64,000 nt of DNA, taken from NCBI GenBank assembly GCA_018266755.1, contig JAFDZW010000002.1, positions 62,001 to 126,000 on the forward strand, written 5' to 3'. The DNA is from Bacteroidota bacterium. GTDB taxonomy: Bacteria > Bacteroidota > Ignavibacteria > Palsa-1295. Each line of letters opens with the position of its first letter. The first letter of the stretch is position 1. Both the position numbers and the translations under genes were made by a program. Below the pieces are notes generated by a model. That model made no database searches, had not been told where the DNA came from, and saw nothing but the letters and a program-made list of their open reading frames with translations. Shown here piece by piece: positions 38,060-47,722 of this stretch.

Positions 38060-39157
38060 ATGAGACTCATCGATCGCTATATCGTTCGTCAGTTCATTCT
38101 CTCGACCCTGGTGTCGCTGGCGGCGTTTATTATTCTCTTCGTGGCGATCGACATGATGGAGAAGCTCGATAAGTTCATCGATCACCAAGTGCCTTGGCAC
38201 ATGGTCGTCCTCTACTACGTGAACTTCACTCCGCAGATGATCTCGCTTGTGATGCCGATCTCGCTGCTGCTTGCGAGTTTGTTCACGACAGGCAAGATGT
38301 CGCAGCAATCGGAGATCGTTGCGCTGCGCTCGGCGGGGGTATCGCTCTACCGCTATATGCTACCGTTCCTCGTGATGGGGACCGTGATCAGCGTGTTCTT
38401 CATTTACTTTAACGGCTGGCTCCTGCCGCGGGCAAATGCGGTGGTAAGCGCGATGCAGCGCAAGTACGATCTTCCGGGCAACACATCGCTCGGTATCCAG
38501 TCGAACCTGCACCTACAGGAAGGCGTCGGCGAGGTCGTGACAATCGGCAACTTCCTGCCCGATGTTGCACGAGCAGATCGCATTAGTATCTATTTCTTCG
38601 ATCCGAAAAACCCGACGCGCCTGTACCGCCGAATCGATGCCCCGCAAATGAAGTGGGACTCGACAAAACGCGAATGGGCTCTCTCGAACGCAACCGAACG
38701 CACCTTTACCGCGGACTCGTCGCAAATCGGTCTGCGCACACTGCCGGAAGACGCCTCTCATATTCACTTTACATTTACCCCGCTCGAACTGAAGGAACGC
38801 CAGTTGAAATACGAAGAACTGACGAACCCGCAACTTCAGCGACGGATCGCACTTGCACAGGAGGCAGGCATGGACACCGCACACGACGAGGTGGACTATT
38901 ATTCCAAGTATTCGATGGCCTTTACTTCGTTCATCGTCGTACTCTTCGGGGTGCCGTTCGCCTCCCAGAAAAAACGAGGGGGGCTGGCGCTGGAATTCGC
39001 TGTTGCGATTGGAATTGCTTTCGCCTATATGGCATTTACTAAGGTATCGCAAACGTTCGGGTACACGGGTTCGGTCGATCCGATCCTCACCGCCTGGCTT
39101 GCGAACATCATATTCTTCGTCATCTCAATCGTGGTTGTCGGCCGCGTACAAAAGTAG
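38060..39157 (+). CDS. LptF/LptG-family lipopolysaccharide export permease
   Basis: A 365-aa YjgP/YjgQ-type permease starting MRLIDRYIVRQFILSTL at 38060. N-terminal transmembrane helices lie at about 14-35, 59-80 and 100-121 (GTVISVFFIYFNGWLLP). A periplasmic beta-jelly-roll domain covers about 150-265, and further helices cover about 285-365 (SMAFTSFIVVLFGVPFA, then ILTAWLANIIFFVISIVVV). LptF and LptG with LptB extract LPS from the inner membrane. Only one permease gene is seen, so its partner lies elsewhere. It fits the other lipid A genes in the window. Confidence 0.9.
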   Translation: MRLIDRYIVRQFILSTLVSLAAFIILFVAIDMMEKLDKFIDHQVPWHMVVLYYVNFTPQMISLVMPISLLLASLFTTGKMSQQSEIVALRSAGVSLYRYMLPFLVMGTVISVFFIYFNGWLLPRANAVVSAMQRKYDLPGNTSLGIQSNLHLQEGVGEVVTIGNFLPDVARADRISIYFFDPKNPTRLYRRIDAPQMKWDSTKREWALSNATERTFTADSSQIGLRTLPEDASHIHFTFTPLELKERQLKYEELTNPQLQRRIALAQEAGMDTAHDEVDYYSKYSMAFTSFIVVLFGVPFASQKKRGGLALEFAVAIGIAFAYMAFTKVSQTFGYTGSVDPILTAWLANIIFFVISIVVVGRVQK

Positions 39158-39243
39158 CTTTCCCCCGAGAGCAACACCTCGAGCCACGGCGGCTGCGCTG
39201 GTATGACAATGTGTGTAGTTGTGGGGTTGTGTCACTCTCCTGT
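39158..39243. other. Short spacer before the glycine-rich T9SS gene
   Basis: 86 nt with no consensus promoter and no clear ribosome-binding site at the expected distance from the ATG at 39244. An in-frame start at 39211 would add MCSCGVVSLSC ahead of the signal peptide and is less likely. Confidence 0.4.
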
Positions 39244-42200
39244 ATGAACATTCGTACCCAATTAGTGGCCCGGGCGACCGCTGTGCTACTGCTATTGCTG
39301 GCCGCGCAATTCTCGGCGCATGCCCAGACACCCGTCATTGCGTATATCACTCCGGATATCGGCACACCGGGGATGAATACGTATGTCGAGATCATCGGAC
39401 CGCACGGCCGAACGAACGGCTTTGGCACCGATAACATCTATACGAATAATCCCGGCGATGCTGTCCAGGTGGTCGTGGATAATCTCGACGATACCTCGAC
39501 GATCCGTTTCGGCCCGTGTGTCGTCAGTTGGAACGGCCGCATGATCTCCACACAGGTCTTTGTAATGCCTTGGGTGAATGCGACAACGACCGATTGGGAA
39601 ACCGGCATTAAAGTAGCGTTTCATGTAGTCGTTGGCGGGGTCTCTTCAAACTCGGATACATTCTACATCGTCAAGCCGCAGAATCTCGGTATCAATCATG
39701 TCTTCAGTTTCGGCGGACAGTTCGGCAGCGGTATTCAAAGCGGGGTCAATTACGGGCTGCGTTCGCGCCGCGGGGCAATGATCGTTGATAGTCTTATCGT
39801 ACTTGGCTCCGGGACGTACGGAGTTTCGACTCAGGATTGCGACCCGATCATGAACGGCAACCAGGGCTATTTGCCACTGACGATGATCAGCAAGGGTCCG
39901 ATCCGTCTTTCCGCTTCGTCCACTCTCTCCGTCAACGCGAAAGGTGTACACGGCGGAATTGGCGGCGGCGGTGGCGGCGACGGGCTTACCTGCGGGACGT
40001 TCGGAGGCGATGGATATACTGGTGGAGGCGGCAACGCGAACTGGCTCGATGCCTGCGGCGTCGGTGCACCCGGCCCACCGGAAGGAAACGGCACCGGGAG
40101 CACAACCGCATCGCTCAACGGCCTGCCGGGTGGTGGCACCAGCAGCCAGAACGAAGGTGGCGGCGGCGGCTCCGGCCATCCGTTCGGCGCAAGCGGAACC
40201 GCGGGAGGTGACGACAGCAATAACCCGCAACCCGTCAGTGCGGGATATGGTGGCGGCACCGGCGGACCGAATTGCTGTCCACCGCAAGAACAAGGCGGCG
40301 GTGGCGGCGGCGGTTATGGCTCGGCAGGAGCAGACGGGGGAAATTATAAAGGCGCCGGTTCGGGCGGATTCATTACAGGCAACAACGAGATCATCCCGCT
40401 CGCGGGCGGTTCTGGCGGCGGCGGCGGCAATGTCAATAGCACGGCGATCAGCGATGCCGGTTCGGGCGGTGGCGGCGGCGGTGCGATTGCACTCTTTGGC
40501 GTAACGACCACTGCAAGCGGAAGCATTACCGCAATCGGTGGAACAGGGACAAATTCACCGAACAACGGCGCAGGCGGTGGCGGAAGCGGCGGCGGCGTTG
40601 TGCTTGGTGCGAAGCTCTCACTCGCGGTAAATGCGATCGACGTTGCCGGCGGACCCGGCGGCGCGGGTCATCCCGTCGCCTCCGGGCAGGATGGCGGCAT
40701 CGGCGGCGCAGGTCGCGCCCGCTTCGACGGACATGCGATCGGCGTAAAGCCCGTTGTCAATGCAAATGCCACTCAATATCATGGCCCCTCAACCGACTCA
40801 TCGGGCTGGGTGAACAAAACGTTCACACTCACCGGCTCGGGAAATGGGAAGGATATTCGGATTTATGTCAAACCACTCTCTGGGAAATGGGCGCTCGCAT
40901 CAACAGTAACCTCGTACCTCAACAACTGGAGCACGACGGTCACGCTTCCCGGAAGTGATACCATCTTCCTGCTTGCAGCAGTCCAGCAAGTTTCGTCGCC
41001 AAGTACAGCCCCATATACCAGCGAGCCGAACTGGGTGATGTCGCAGAGTGCCGCGAATATTCTGCATTCCTACTGTGCCGGACCTGCGCTGGCACTCTCC
41101 GAACAGAAGATCGACCTCGGCAGCGTCAGCATTTGCTCGGAAATTTTCGATACCATCATCGTGACGAATACCGGGTGCGACACGGCTCATCTGTCAAAAA
41201 AGCTCGATGATCTCAGTATCGGTGCATCGTTCGTGCGCACGGGCGTAACGGTACTGCCGAGCGGTGAGAGGGATACTGTCATTCTTCGCTTCAAACCGAT
41301 TAAAGTCGGGGCTGTTTCGACAAACCTTCACATTACGCTCGATCACGGTGATAGTGTGCTCGTACTGACAGCGCTCGGTACAAGTGGAGACACTGCACTG
41401 ACGCCATCCCCGCGCACGCTCAACTTCGATACCGTCTCGATCTGTTCACAACTGACACGTTCGATCCTCCTGTCGAACACCGGTTGCGATTCTGTCACGG
41501 TAACGAATGTCAGCGCACCGACGCTCGGCGATTTTACACTTGGCAATTCGCTCGTCGGTCGCAAGTTGCATGTCGGCGATACCGTCTCGCTCGTTTGCAC
41601 CGAGTCAGGGACCGGAGCTGGGACGAAACTCGACTCCGTGGAGATCACCGTACAAAATGCGGCGGGCATTCCACAGACCATCACTGCATATCTGAGTATC
41701 ACGATCGTGCCGCGGCAACGACTACTGTCGTTTAATCCGAATGTTCGTCTCGATAGTCTCGCACCCTGTACCCCATTCGACACCACGATCTGGATCACAA
41801 ATCTCGGTGTATGCGACACGCTTGATTTTTCAAGTATCACGACGAGCGGCTTTGTACAACTCTCCGCGAGCGCTGCAGTGCCGAAGCGGATCGTACCCGG
41901 CGACTCGTTCCCGATCTCGGTGCATGTCACCGGAGCGAATTTCATGACCGGCACTGCGACTGTACGGATGCAAGGAGGTAATTTCGATACGACATTCGTG
42001 ATCCAAACGACCGGACGCGTTTCGGGAGCTCCGTTCGTACTCACGATTTCCGACAGCGTGTTTGCTTCGACATTCTGTCACACGGCTACCGAGAGATTTA
42101 CGATTCGTAACACAAGTTGCAATCCGGTCACGATCGACACAACATTCTTGGCCGGATCGAGACAATATTATTTTATACCTGTGCCGACAACTCCGGCAAC

Positions 42201-43101
42201 CATCCAGCCTGGCGATTCGCTGCCGCTCATCATTGTCTTCGATCCGACCATCACCGGCGATTCGCTCGGCACGCTTACGTATCGCTCATCGCAGTATGGT
42301 ATTCGTCGGACCATCGGGTTACGCGGCTTCCTATCGAGCGAACACCAGAGCGCCGGTGTAACGATCGCGATCGATCCGACGTCGAAATCTGTGGTGAAGA
42401 CGGGCGAAACAGTCGTGGCGAATCTTTCGCTTGCAAACGCGATCTCTGCCGGAATCCCTGTTACGTCGGTACAGATCGGGCTGGACTATAATACCGATCT
42501 GCTCGATGTCGTTGCGACCAATGTAATCGGCATGCCGGGTTTCCAACTGACAAACTATTCTCCGAGAAAGAGCGGTATGGATCTGAGTTTCTCCCGCACC
42601 TCCAGCGGCGCAGTGGCAGCCGGAGCACCGATCTCGAAGATCACGTTCACCGCGATGCTGACAGATACAGATAAGACAACAGTTCGTGTTTCGTCCGTCG
42701 GCTTTAATAATAATGATTCACTCTTCGATGTCTGCGTTCTCGTACCGCAAAGCGGCTCGTCGTTCGATGTTGCACTCAGTGACTTCTGCGGCAAGCCGAC
42801 ACTCCTAAAGTATCTAAAGAGCGGAGTGCTCGTCATCGAAAATGTACGGATCGCTCCTGATCCGGTTCAGATCACTTCTTCGTCGCTGACGGTGTCGTTC
42901 GATCTTCACCTTGCATCGATGGTGGAGGTTTCGATCGCCGATGTGCTCGGAAAGAGTATCTACCGTCAGATCGTGAACGAGTCTTCTGCCGGAAGTAAGC
43001 AGTATCGGATACCGACTGCAACACTTCCTAGCGGCACCTACATCGTCCGATTGCGCACCCCTTCCCAGGTCGTGAGTGTTCCGATAGTAGTCGCACGATA
43101 G
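39244..43101 (+). CDS. Giant T9SS surface protein: Gly-rich region, Cys-paired ASH-like modules, cohesin-like domain
   Basis: A 1285-aa exported protein. The signal peptide (about 1-27) ends SAHAQ. A glycine-rich stretch covers about 237-492 (runs of GGGGG and GGNA). Four immunoglobulin-like ASH/choice-of-anchor D modules start near 614, 718, 824 and 929; each has a Cys near its start and, about 14 residues later, TNTGCD or a variant. A cohesin-like domain covers about 1038-1180 (VQIGLDYNTDLLDVVATNV). A T9SS domain ends the protein (RIAPDPVQITSSS, then IADVLGKSIY, then LPSGTYIVRLRTP, ending VPIVVAR). It is a large surface adhesin or scaffold; its ligand is unknown. Its closest relative here is the 57973-61023 gene. 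Confidence 0.88.
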   Translation: MNIRTQLVARATAVLLLLLAAQFSAHAQTPVIAYITPDIGTPGMNTYVEIIGPHGRTNGFGTDNIYTNNPGDAVQVVVDNLDDTSTIRFGPCVVSWNGRMISTQVFVMPWVNATTTDWETGIKVAFHVVVGGVSSNSDTFYIVKPQNLGINHVFSFGGQFGSGIQSGVNYGLRSRRGAMIVDSLIVLGSGTYGVSTQDCDPIMNGNQGYLPLTMISKGPIRLSASSTLSVNAKGVHGGIGGGGGGDGLTCGTFGGDGYTGGGGNANWLDACGVGAPGPPEGNGTGSTTASLNGLPGGGTSSQNEGGGGGSGHPFGASGTAGGDDSNNPQPVSAGYGGGTGGPNCCPPQEQGGGGGGGYGSAGADGGNYKGAGSGGFITGNNEIIPLAGGSGGGGGNVNSTAISDAGSGGGGGGAIALFGVTTTASGSITAIGGTGTNSPNNGAGGGGSGGGVVLGAKLSLAVNAIDVAGGPGGAGHPVASGQDGGIGGAGRARFDGHAIGVKPVVNANATQYHGPSTDSSGWVNKTFTLTGSGNGKDIRIYVKPLSGKWALASTVTSYLNNWSTTVTLPGSDTIFLLAAVQQVSSPSTAPYTSEPNWVMSQSAANILHSYCAGPALALSEQKIDLGSVSICSEIFDTIIVTNTGCDTAHLSKKLDDLSIGASFVRTGVTVLPSGERDTVILRFKPIKVGAVSTNLHITLDHGDSVLVLTALGTSGDTALTPSPRTLNFDTVSICSQLTRSILLSNTGCDSVTVTNVSAPTLGDFTLGNSLVGRKLHVGDTVSLVCTESGTGAGTKLDSVEITVQNAAGIPQTITAYLSITIVPRQRLLSFNPNVRLDSLAPCTPFDTTIWITNLGVCDTLDFSSITTSGFVQLSASAAVPKRIVPGDSFPISVHVTGANFMTGTATVRMQGGNFDTTFVIQTTGRVSGAPFVLTISDSVFASTFCHTATERFTIRNTSCNPVTIDTTFLAGSRQYYFIPVPTTPATIQPGDSLPLIIVFDPTITGDSLGTLTYRSSQYGIRRTIGLRGFLSSEHQSAGVTIAIDPTSKSVVKTGETVVANLSLANAISAGIPVTSVQIGLDYNTDLLDVVATNVIGMPGFQLTNYSPRKSGMDLSFSRTSSGAVAAGAPISKITFTAMLTDTDKTTVRVSSVGFNNNDSLFDVCVLVPQSGSSFDVALSDFCGKPTLLKYLKSGVLVIENVRIAPDPVQITSSSLTVSFDLHLASMVEVSIADVLGKSIYRQIVNESSAGSKQYRIPTATLPSGTYIVRLRTPSQVVSVPIVVAR

Positions 43102-43116
43102 AGTTGATGAGAAAAA

Positions 43117-43156
43117 CAAATGGGGTCGAGACCGCATCCGGTCTCAACCCCATTTG
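43117..43156. terminator. Bidirectional terminator hairpin
   Basis: Stem CAAATGGGGT plus GAGACCG pairs with CGGTCTC plus ACCCCATTTG, with one bulged base per side. It lies between two convergent T9SS genes. Confidence 0.8.
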
Positions 43157-43179
43157 CTTATATCCCCGTTGTATCTCTG

Positions 43180-45210
43180 TTAGTCTTTTCGCACGAATAT
43201 CTTCGTCGATACCGGCATCCCCTCACCAACGGCACGTATGAAATACACCCCGTTGGGTACCGATGCAAAATTCCAGTCACACCGAGAGGTACCGGCAGCG
43301 CCGACGCCATCTGCAAGCGTGGCGATCACTCTTCCTTGTACATCCAGGACTTCAATCCGAACACGCGCACTGTTCGCATGCTCGAGGACGATCGTCGCGA
43401 CAGTCCCGGCCTCGGGATAGATGACAGAGATGTTATCCGATAACTGGTGGCTTGACACTCCGGCATCGTTAAACCCGCCGTTCGACACCGCACTCGCACC
43501 GTAGGCGAGGTTTAAGTAATTACCGCTCTTCGTCGATTCATCGCGGACACCACGCACGAGATAGTATGCCGTATCTGCCAGCGGCGATGCATCCGTAAAT
43601 GTCCCCGCAGCGATCGGTTGCGGCGTGAGCAACGTCATGTGATTCGATCGCACCGAAGCACGGTACACATTATATCCACGGAGTGCCGCATCCTGGGGCC
43701 AGACAAGCGTAACGGAATTCGCCGCGTGATCTTCCGAAAGCGTGAGCGAATTTGGCGCCACAAACGGGCGCATGCGCAGGGTCGGGTCACCCATCAGCGC
43801 CTCATGGACTTGCCAAGCCACCGCGCCAGCGCTAATAATATTGGCGTCGAAGTCGCTGACGTTGTTCTGCGTCAGCAGTGCGCAGTCACCCGTTGTATGG
43901 CCGAGGCCCATCGGGAAGAACAGCCAGTACGGACGCCCCGACCATGCACACACGAGCGAATGATCGTTACACAACGGCGCACGCAGAAAATTGTCCGAGA
44001 CGTTCCAGTCGCCGAAGTAACTCCCGAAAAGCATGGTGAAGATCGCATTTACGGGCTTCGATGCAAAATCAGTCGTAGCTCCGACACCCGATGCACCTTG
44101 ATCCCAGCCGCCGCCGCACCCATACGCCCAGAGGTAGTTGTCGGTTGCAAGCGTGGTAAAGAAATCGACGGCATGAATACTATCGGCTCCGACGAGCGGC
44201 GCAAAATTTCTCCACCCGCTGGCAGCGAATGCTTCGCCGCTCATGTAACCGAAGTTGTCGTCGATCAGCCCGCGTTCCGGTGCGGTCAATGCTCCGGTTC
44301 GATAGGCATGATCCTTATCGAGGTACTGCTTCAGGAGATCTTTTTCGCTCTTTGAGAACGAGGACATATTACTGAGGTCTACTCTGCCGATCTTCAACAC
44401 GAGCTCAGATGGTGTTTGGACTTGATCGTATTTCCCGTCCGATGCGATATTATATTGGGCATCACGCACACGAGTGCCATTCTGTATAGAATCTTCGTAG
44501 TTGTCGTCCGTCCAATCGATTAAGTCGTCATCACCGTAGTACACATCGGCCGGCCATGCACCATAATGATTCGGGTGACCGTCCGGGTTCATAAATCCAG
44601 AGTATGGGACGGGAACATGCCCGAAGAGAAATACGGTCGAGACATGATCCGGGTCTTTCTCATAGACCGAGTTGATCGTAGCTTTAATCTCTTCAACACT
44701 CGTATTCCTCCCGACCGGAATACGCGTAACGAGCATTCCTTCGTTTCGCAGATCGTTCACGAGACGCGAAAGCTCGCCAGACAGTGCGGACGCATAGGTT
44801 GTATCCAACACCAGCAGGCACCGACCCGGATCATCGCCGACGCGAACTCCGATGCCCGAGCGAACGTAACCGTATTGTGTCATCGCGGAACCGTTGATCT
44901 TCGTCGACTTCATCAGCCGATACTCGTACTCCGTACCTACAACGACAGTAGTATCGACGAAAAACGAATCTTTGACGAGCGTCGGACGACGGAGCGCTCC
45001 CCAGCTGGTTGCATCCGGCGAACGCCGATAGACCGACATCGACGTCGTCAGCGTATCCTTTGGCCAATGGAGCACGATCCGTGCCGGCGATTTCGTAACA
45101 GTTGCTTCGACCAGAACGACACGATCGACGGAATTCTGTGCCCGAACGGTACGAATACTTAGACCCAACAGGGCGGCAAGTACGATGACGATCAGATGAC
45201 GTAGTTTCAT
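43180..45210 (-). CDS. T9SS protein with gingipain-like (C25) region lacking the catalytic residues
   Basis: A 676-aa exported protein. The signal peptide ends IRTVRAQ (about 25). A fibronectin type III-like domain covers about 35-120 (PARIVLHWPKD, YEYRLMKST). Residues 125-500 resemble caspase-like peptidase C25: LSRLVNDLRNEGMLVTRIPV, STVFLFGHVPVPYSGF and ADVYYGDDDLID. At the catalytic positions it shows LWAYGCGGGWDQ and TMLFGSYFGDW, where gingipains have the His of TAHG and the Cys of GNCC. A second Fn3-like domain and a T9SS domain follow (YPEAGTVATIVLEH, then VLDVQGRVIATL, then VPNGVYFIRAVG, ending KIFVRKD). It is likely a binding rather than a proteolytic protein (inference). Confidence 0.82.
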   Translation of the reverse strand: MKLRHLIVIVLAALLGLSIRTVRAQNSVDRVVLVEATVTKSPARIVLHWPKDTLTTSMSVYRRSPDATSWGALRRPTLVKDSFFVDTTVVVGTEYEYRLMKSTKINGSAMTQYGYVRSGIGVRVGDDPGRCLLVLDTTYASALSGELSRLVNDLRNEGMLVTRIPVGRNTSVEEIKATINSVYEKDPDHVSTVFLFGHVPVPYSGFMNPDGHPNHYGAWPADVYYGDDDLIDWTDDNYEDSIQNGTRVRDAQYNIASDGKYDQVQTPSELVLKIGRVDLSNMSSFSKSEKDLLKQYLDKDHAYRTGALTAPERGLIDDNFGYMSGEAFAASGWRNFAPLVGADSIHAVDFFTTLATDNYLWAYGCGGGWDQGASGVGATTDFASKPVNAIFTMLFGSYFGDWNVSDNFLRAPLCNDHSLVCAWSGRPYWLFFPMGLGHTTGDCALLTQNNVSDFDANIISAGAVAWQVHEALMGDPTLRMRPFVAPNSLTLSEDHAANSVTLVWPQDAALRGYNVYRASVRSNHMTLLTPQPIAAGTFTDASPLADTAYYLVRGVRDESTKSGNYLNLAYGASAVSNGGFNDAGVSSHQLSDNISVIYPEAGTVATIVLEHANSARVRIEVLDVQGRVIATLADGVGAAGTSRCDWNFASVPNGVYFIRAVGEGMPVSTKIFVRKD

Positions 45211-45300
45211 AGGTTAAGAGAACGAAGCATAAATGGTACACAGAGCGTTTCGACAAACTTTTCGAAACAACACAACACTCGTTCCGGAATCAACACCGAC

Positions 45301-47055
45301 TCATTCAGCATGACTCCGGCGATCGGCGTACATCCCTTCGATCAAGTCAGCATAACGGCGCTCCACTTCCTTTCGTCGCACCTTGAGCGTCGGGGTGAGC
45401 ATACCGTTCTCAAGCGTGAACGGCTCGGCCAATAGCTCGAAGCGTCGAATCTTTTCGTAACCGGCAAGTTCGCGATTGATGCGAGCAAGTTCCTGTTCGA
45501 TCTGGTGTCGAGCGGTTGCCGGGTCGGCGATCGCTTCATGATTCGGCACGATGAGCGCCGAACAAAAATCTCGTAGTTCGCCAAGCACGACGACTTGATC
45601 GATCAGAGGCGACGATTCGATCATCGATTCGATCGGTGCAGGTGCGATATTCTTGCCGTTGGCGAGGATGATGAGATGTTTTTTTCGGTCGGTGATACGA
45701 ATGCGTCCCTGCTCGTCGCATACACCGATATCGCCGGTGTGCAGCCATCCGTCGGCATCGATCATCTGCCTCGTTGCGTGCTCGTCGCGGTAATACCCTT
45801 TCATGACGTTTTCCCCTCGCACGAGGATCTCGCCATCATCGGCAATGCGTACCTCGACCCCATCGATGGGATGTCCGACTGTTCCCCACCGCACCGATCC
45901 TTCCCGGTTGACGGCGACAACCGGCGACGTCTCGGTCAAGCCGTATCCTTCCAGAATGGTAATGCCCAGCGCCGCAAACGCACGACCGAGTTCGGGTTTG
46001 AGCGCGGCGCCACCGCTGAAGATAAAGCGAATCTTCCCGCCCGTCCGCTCCCGGACTTTCTTCAGTACGAGTGTGTCCGCGATCGGATAGAGCGCTCGCG
46101 TCAATATTCCGACTCGTTCGCCTTCCAATGGCTTAGCGTATTTCGCACCCACACGCATTCCCCAATCGAAAATATACCGACGAGTCGGCGTCAGCGATGC
46201 ACGCGTGGCGTCGATCCGCGAGTACACTCGCTCAAAGAAGCGAGGCACGGCGGTCATGACGGTCGGTTTGATCTCGACAAGATTGCGTGCCACGGAATCG
46301 ATCGACTCGGCGTACGCAACCTGCAACCCAACGCTGAATTTGAGATAGGACGCAACGCGCTCGAACCCATGAGATAGCGGCAAAAACGAAAGAAATATAT
46401 CGTCTTTGTCCACTGCCGGAATTGCTGCTCGAGACGCTGCAACGTTCGAGACCAGATTTCGATGTGTCAACATTACCCCTTTCGGCACTCCGGTCGTTCC
46501 ACTCGTATAAATGATCGTAACGACATCATCCGGAGTAACGTCAGCATACGATGCAGTCGTCCCTGCAAACTCCGTTTCGAGTTTCGAGAAATGCTCGAAG
46601 CGTACGCGTTCATGTGTCGGAAGCTGTACCGTATCGTCCATCACGATCACCGATTCCAACAACGGCAGTTGATCAATGACGGCGAGTATCTTGCGCAGTT
46701 GATACTCGGAAGAAACAACGGCGAGCTTCGCCTGCGAATGTTCTACGATATATTGAGTCTGGTGTGAGGTAAGCGTCGGAAACACCGGCACGCTGATTGC
46801 GCCGAGAATGATCGAGGCGAAGTCGGTAATCATCCACTCCGGTCGCGATTCGCTTGCGATCAGAATCCGGTCGCCGCGTTGGATGCCGAGCGCGTGCAAT
46901 GCTGCTGCAAAGGCAATCGATCTGCGGGTGAATTCACCATACGTCAGCATGCGGTATGGTTCGTCTCGAACGACCTTATAGAGAATGTACGGACAGGACG
47001 CGAAGCGATCGTCACTTCGTTCTCGGAATATGTCCTGTAGTGTTTTGTTCGTCAT
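45301..47055 (-). CDS. Long-chain acyl-CoA synthetase (AMP-forming)
   Basis: A 584-aa member of the AMP-binding family (FadD15-like). The start MTNKTLQDIFRERSDDR at 47055 matches the family; ATGs at 47079 and 47133 would add residues that overlap the neighbouring gene. Core motifs are IIYTSGTTGVPKGVMLTH (A3), EGYGLTETSPVVAVNREGSV (A5), WLHTGDIGVCDEQGRIRITD (A7-A8) and ILANGKNIAPAPIES. It activates fatty acids with ATP and CoA for phospholipid synthesis or degradation at the membrane. The 2H-phosphoesterase gene ends 61 nt upstream. Confidence 0.93.
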   Translation of the reverse strand: MTNKTLQDIFRERSDDRFASCPYILYKVVRDEPYRMLTYGEFTRRSIAFAAALHALGIQRGDRILIASESRPEWMITDFASIILGAISVPVFPTLTSHQTQYIVEHSQAKLAVVSSEYQLRKILAVIDQLPLLESVIVMDDTVQLPTHERVRFEHFSKLETEFAGTTASYADVTPDDVVTIIYTSGTTGVPKGVMLTHRNLVSNVAASRAAIPAVDKDDIFLSFLPLSHGFERVASYLKFSVGLQVAYAESIDSVARNLVEIKPTVMTAVPRFFERVYSRIDATRASLTPTRRYIFDWGMRVGAKYAKPLEGERVGILTRALYPIADTLVLKKVRERTGGKIRFIFSGGAALKPELGRAFAALGITILEGYGLTETSPVVAVNREGSVRWGTVGHPIDGVEVRIADDGEILVRGENVMKGYYRDEHATRQMIDADGWLHTGDIGVCDEQGRIRITDRKKHLIILANGKNIAPAPIESMIESSPLIDQVVVLGELRDFCSALIVPNHEAIADPATARHQIEQELARINRELAGYEKIRRFELLAEPFTLENGMLTPTLKVRRKEVERRYADLIEGMYADRRSHAE

Positions 47056-47116
47056 TCTGGGTGCTGTGCCCTCCCCCATTACGTAAGCACCCAACCCACG
47101 GTGAATGTTCCGGCAA

Positions 47117-47710
47117 CTATTCCGAAGATGCAAGCCGGGCGCTCGTCACCTCCACCCACCGCCCATCGTGTCGGAGCAAGACGATCGACTCCACAGAGAA
47201 TTGCCGCTCGAACGGCCTCTTTTCGTACTCGGGCCACGCATGCTGAAAGCCCGCATGGGTCAGATCGCGGTAGCCGATCGTAATATGCGGATGAAATTCG
47301 TCATGCGACTGTCGGGGCGTCAGCAAGGGGAAATGCAATCGAAATGCATCCTTGAGCGCATCACGCATGTGCATCAGCGGTTCGCTCTCGATGGGACGAA
47401 CGTAGATCACACGTTCACGGAATTGTCCAAAGCCGTGAATGTCGATCGTAAAATGAGAACGAGTGGCCGCAAATTCTGTCGTAAACTTGATGAGTTGATG
47501 CTCTTCTTCATGTTCGGACTCGAATGGCGGGATCAGCGTAATGTGAACCGGTCGCCGAAGCGCTTCGTGCGTGTCATAGCGTTCGGCGATCTCCTTCTGC
47601 AATGCCCGAACTTCGTCGTAGAATGGTTGCGGAGGAACGATGGCGAACATATAGAGGCTGCGCGAGGGTCTCCACCCCGCCAGCGGTGTTCGTAGTCGAT
47701 CCTCTACCAT
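47117..47710 (-). CDS. 2'-5' RNA ligase/2H phosphoesterase-like protein
   Basis: A 197-aa protein with the two HxT motifs of the 2H superfamily: RRPVHITLIPPFES (about 52-65) and EFHPHITIGYRDLTHA (about 137-152). An internal ATG at 47650 would remove the first strand (SLYMFAIVPP), so the longer start at 47710 is used. Family knowledge: such proteins hydrolyse or ligate 2',3'-cyclic or 2'-5' phosphodiester bonds in RNA or small nucleotides. The substrate cannot be told. The gene lies 12 nt after a small lipoprotein gene. Confidence 0.9.
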   Translation of the reverse strand: MVEDRLRTPLAGWRPSRSLYMFAIVPPQPFYDEVRALQKEIAERYDTHEALRRPVHITLIPPFESEHEEEHQLIKFTTEFAATRSHFTIDIHGFGQFRERVIYVRPIESEPLMHMRDALKDAFRLHFPLLTPRQSHDEFHPHITIGYRDLTHAGFQHAWPEYEKRPFERQFSVESIVLLRHDGRWVEVTSARLASSE

Positions 47711-47722
47711 CGTAGCATGAGG

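Noticed and set aside
39955-40720. Glycine-rich block as a sign of a frameshift or a non-coding repeat
   Set aside because: The frame stays open, codon use matches the neighbours, and the block lies between a signal peptide and folded domains, so it is a real protein segment.
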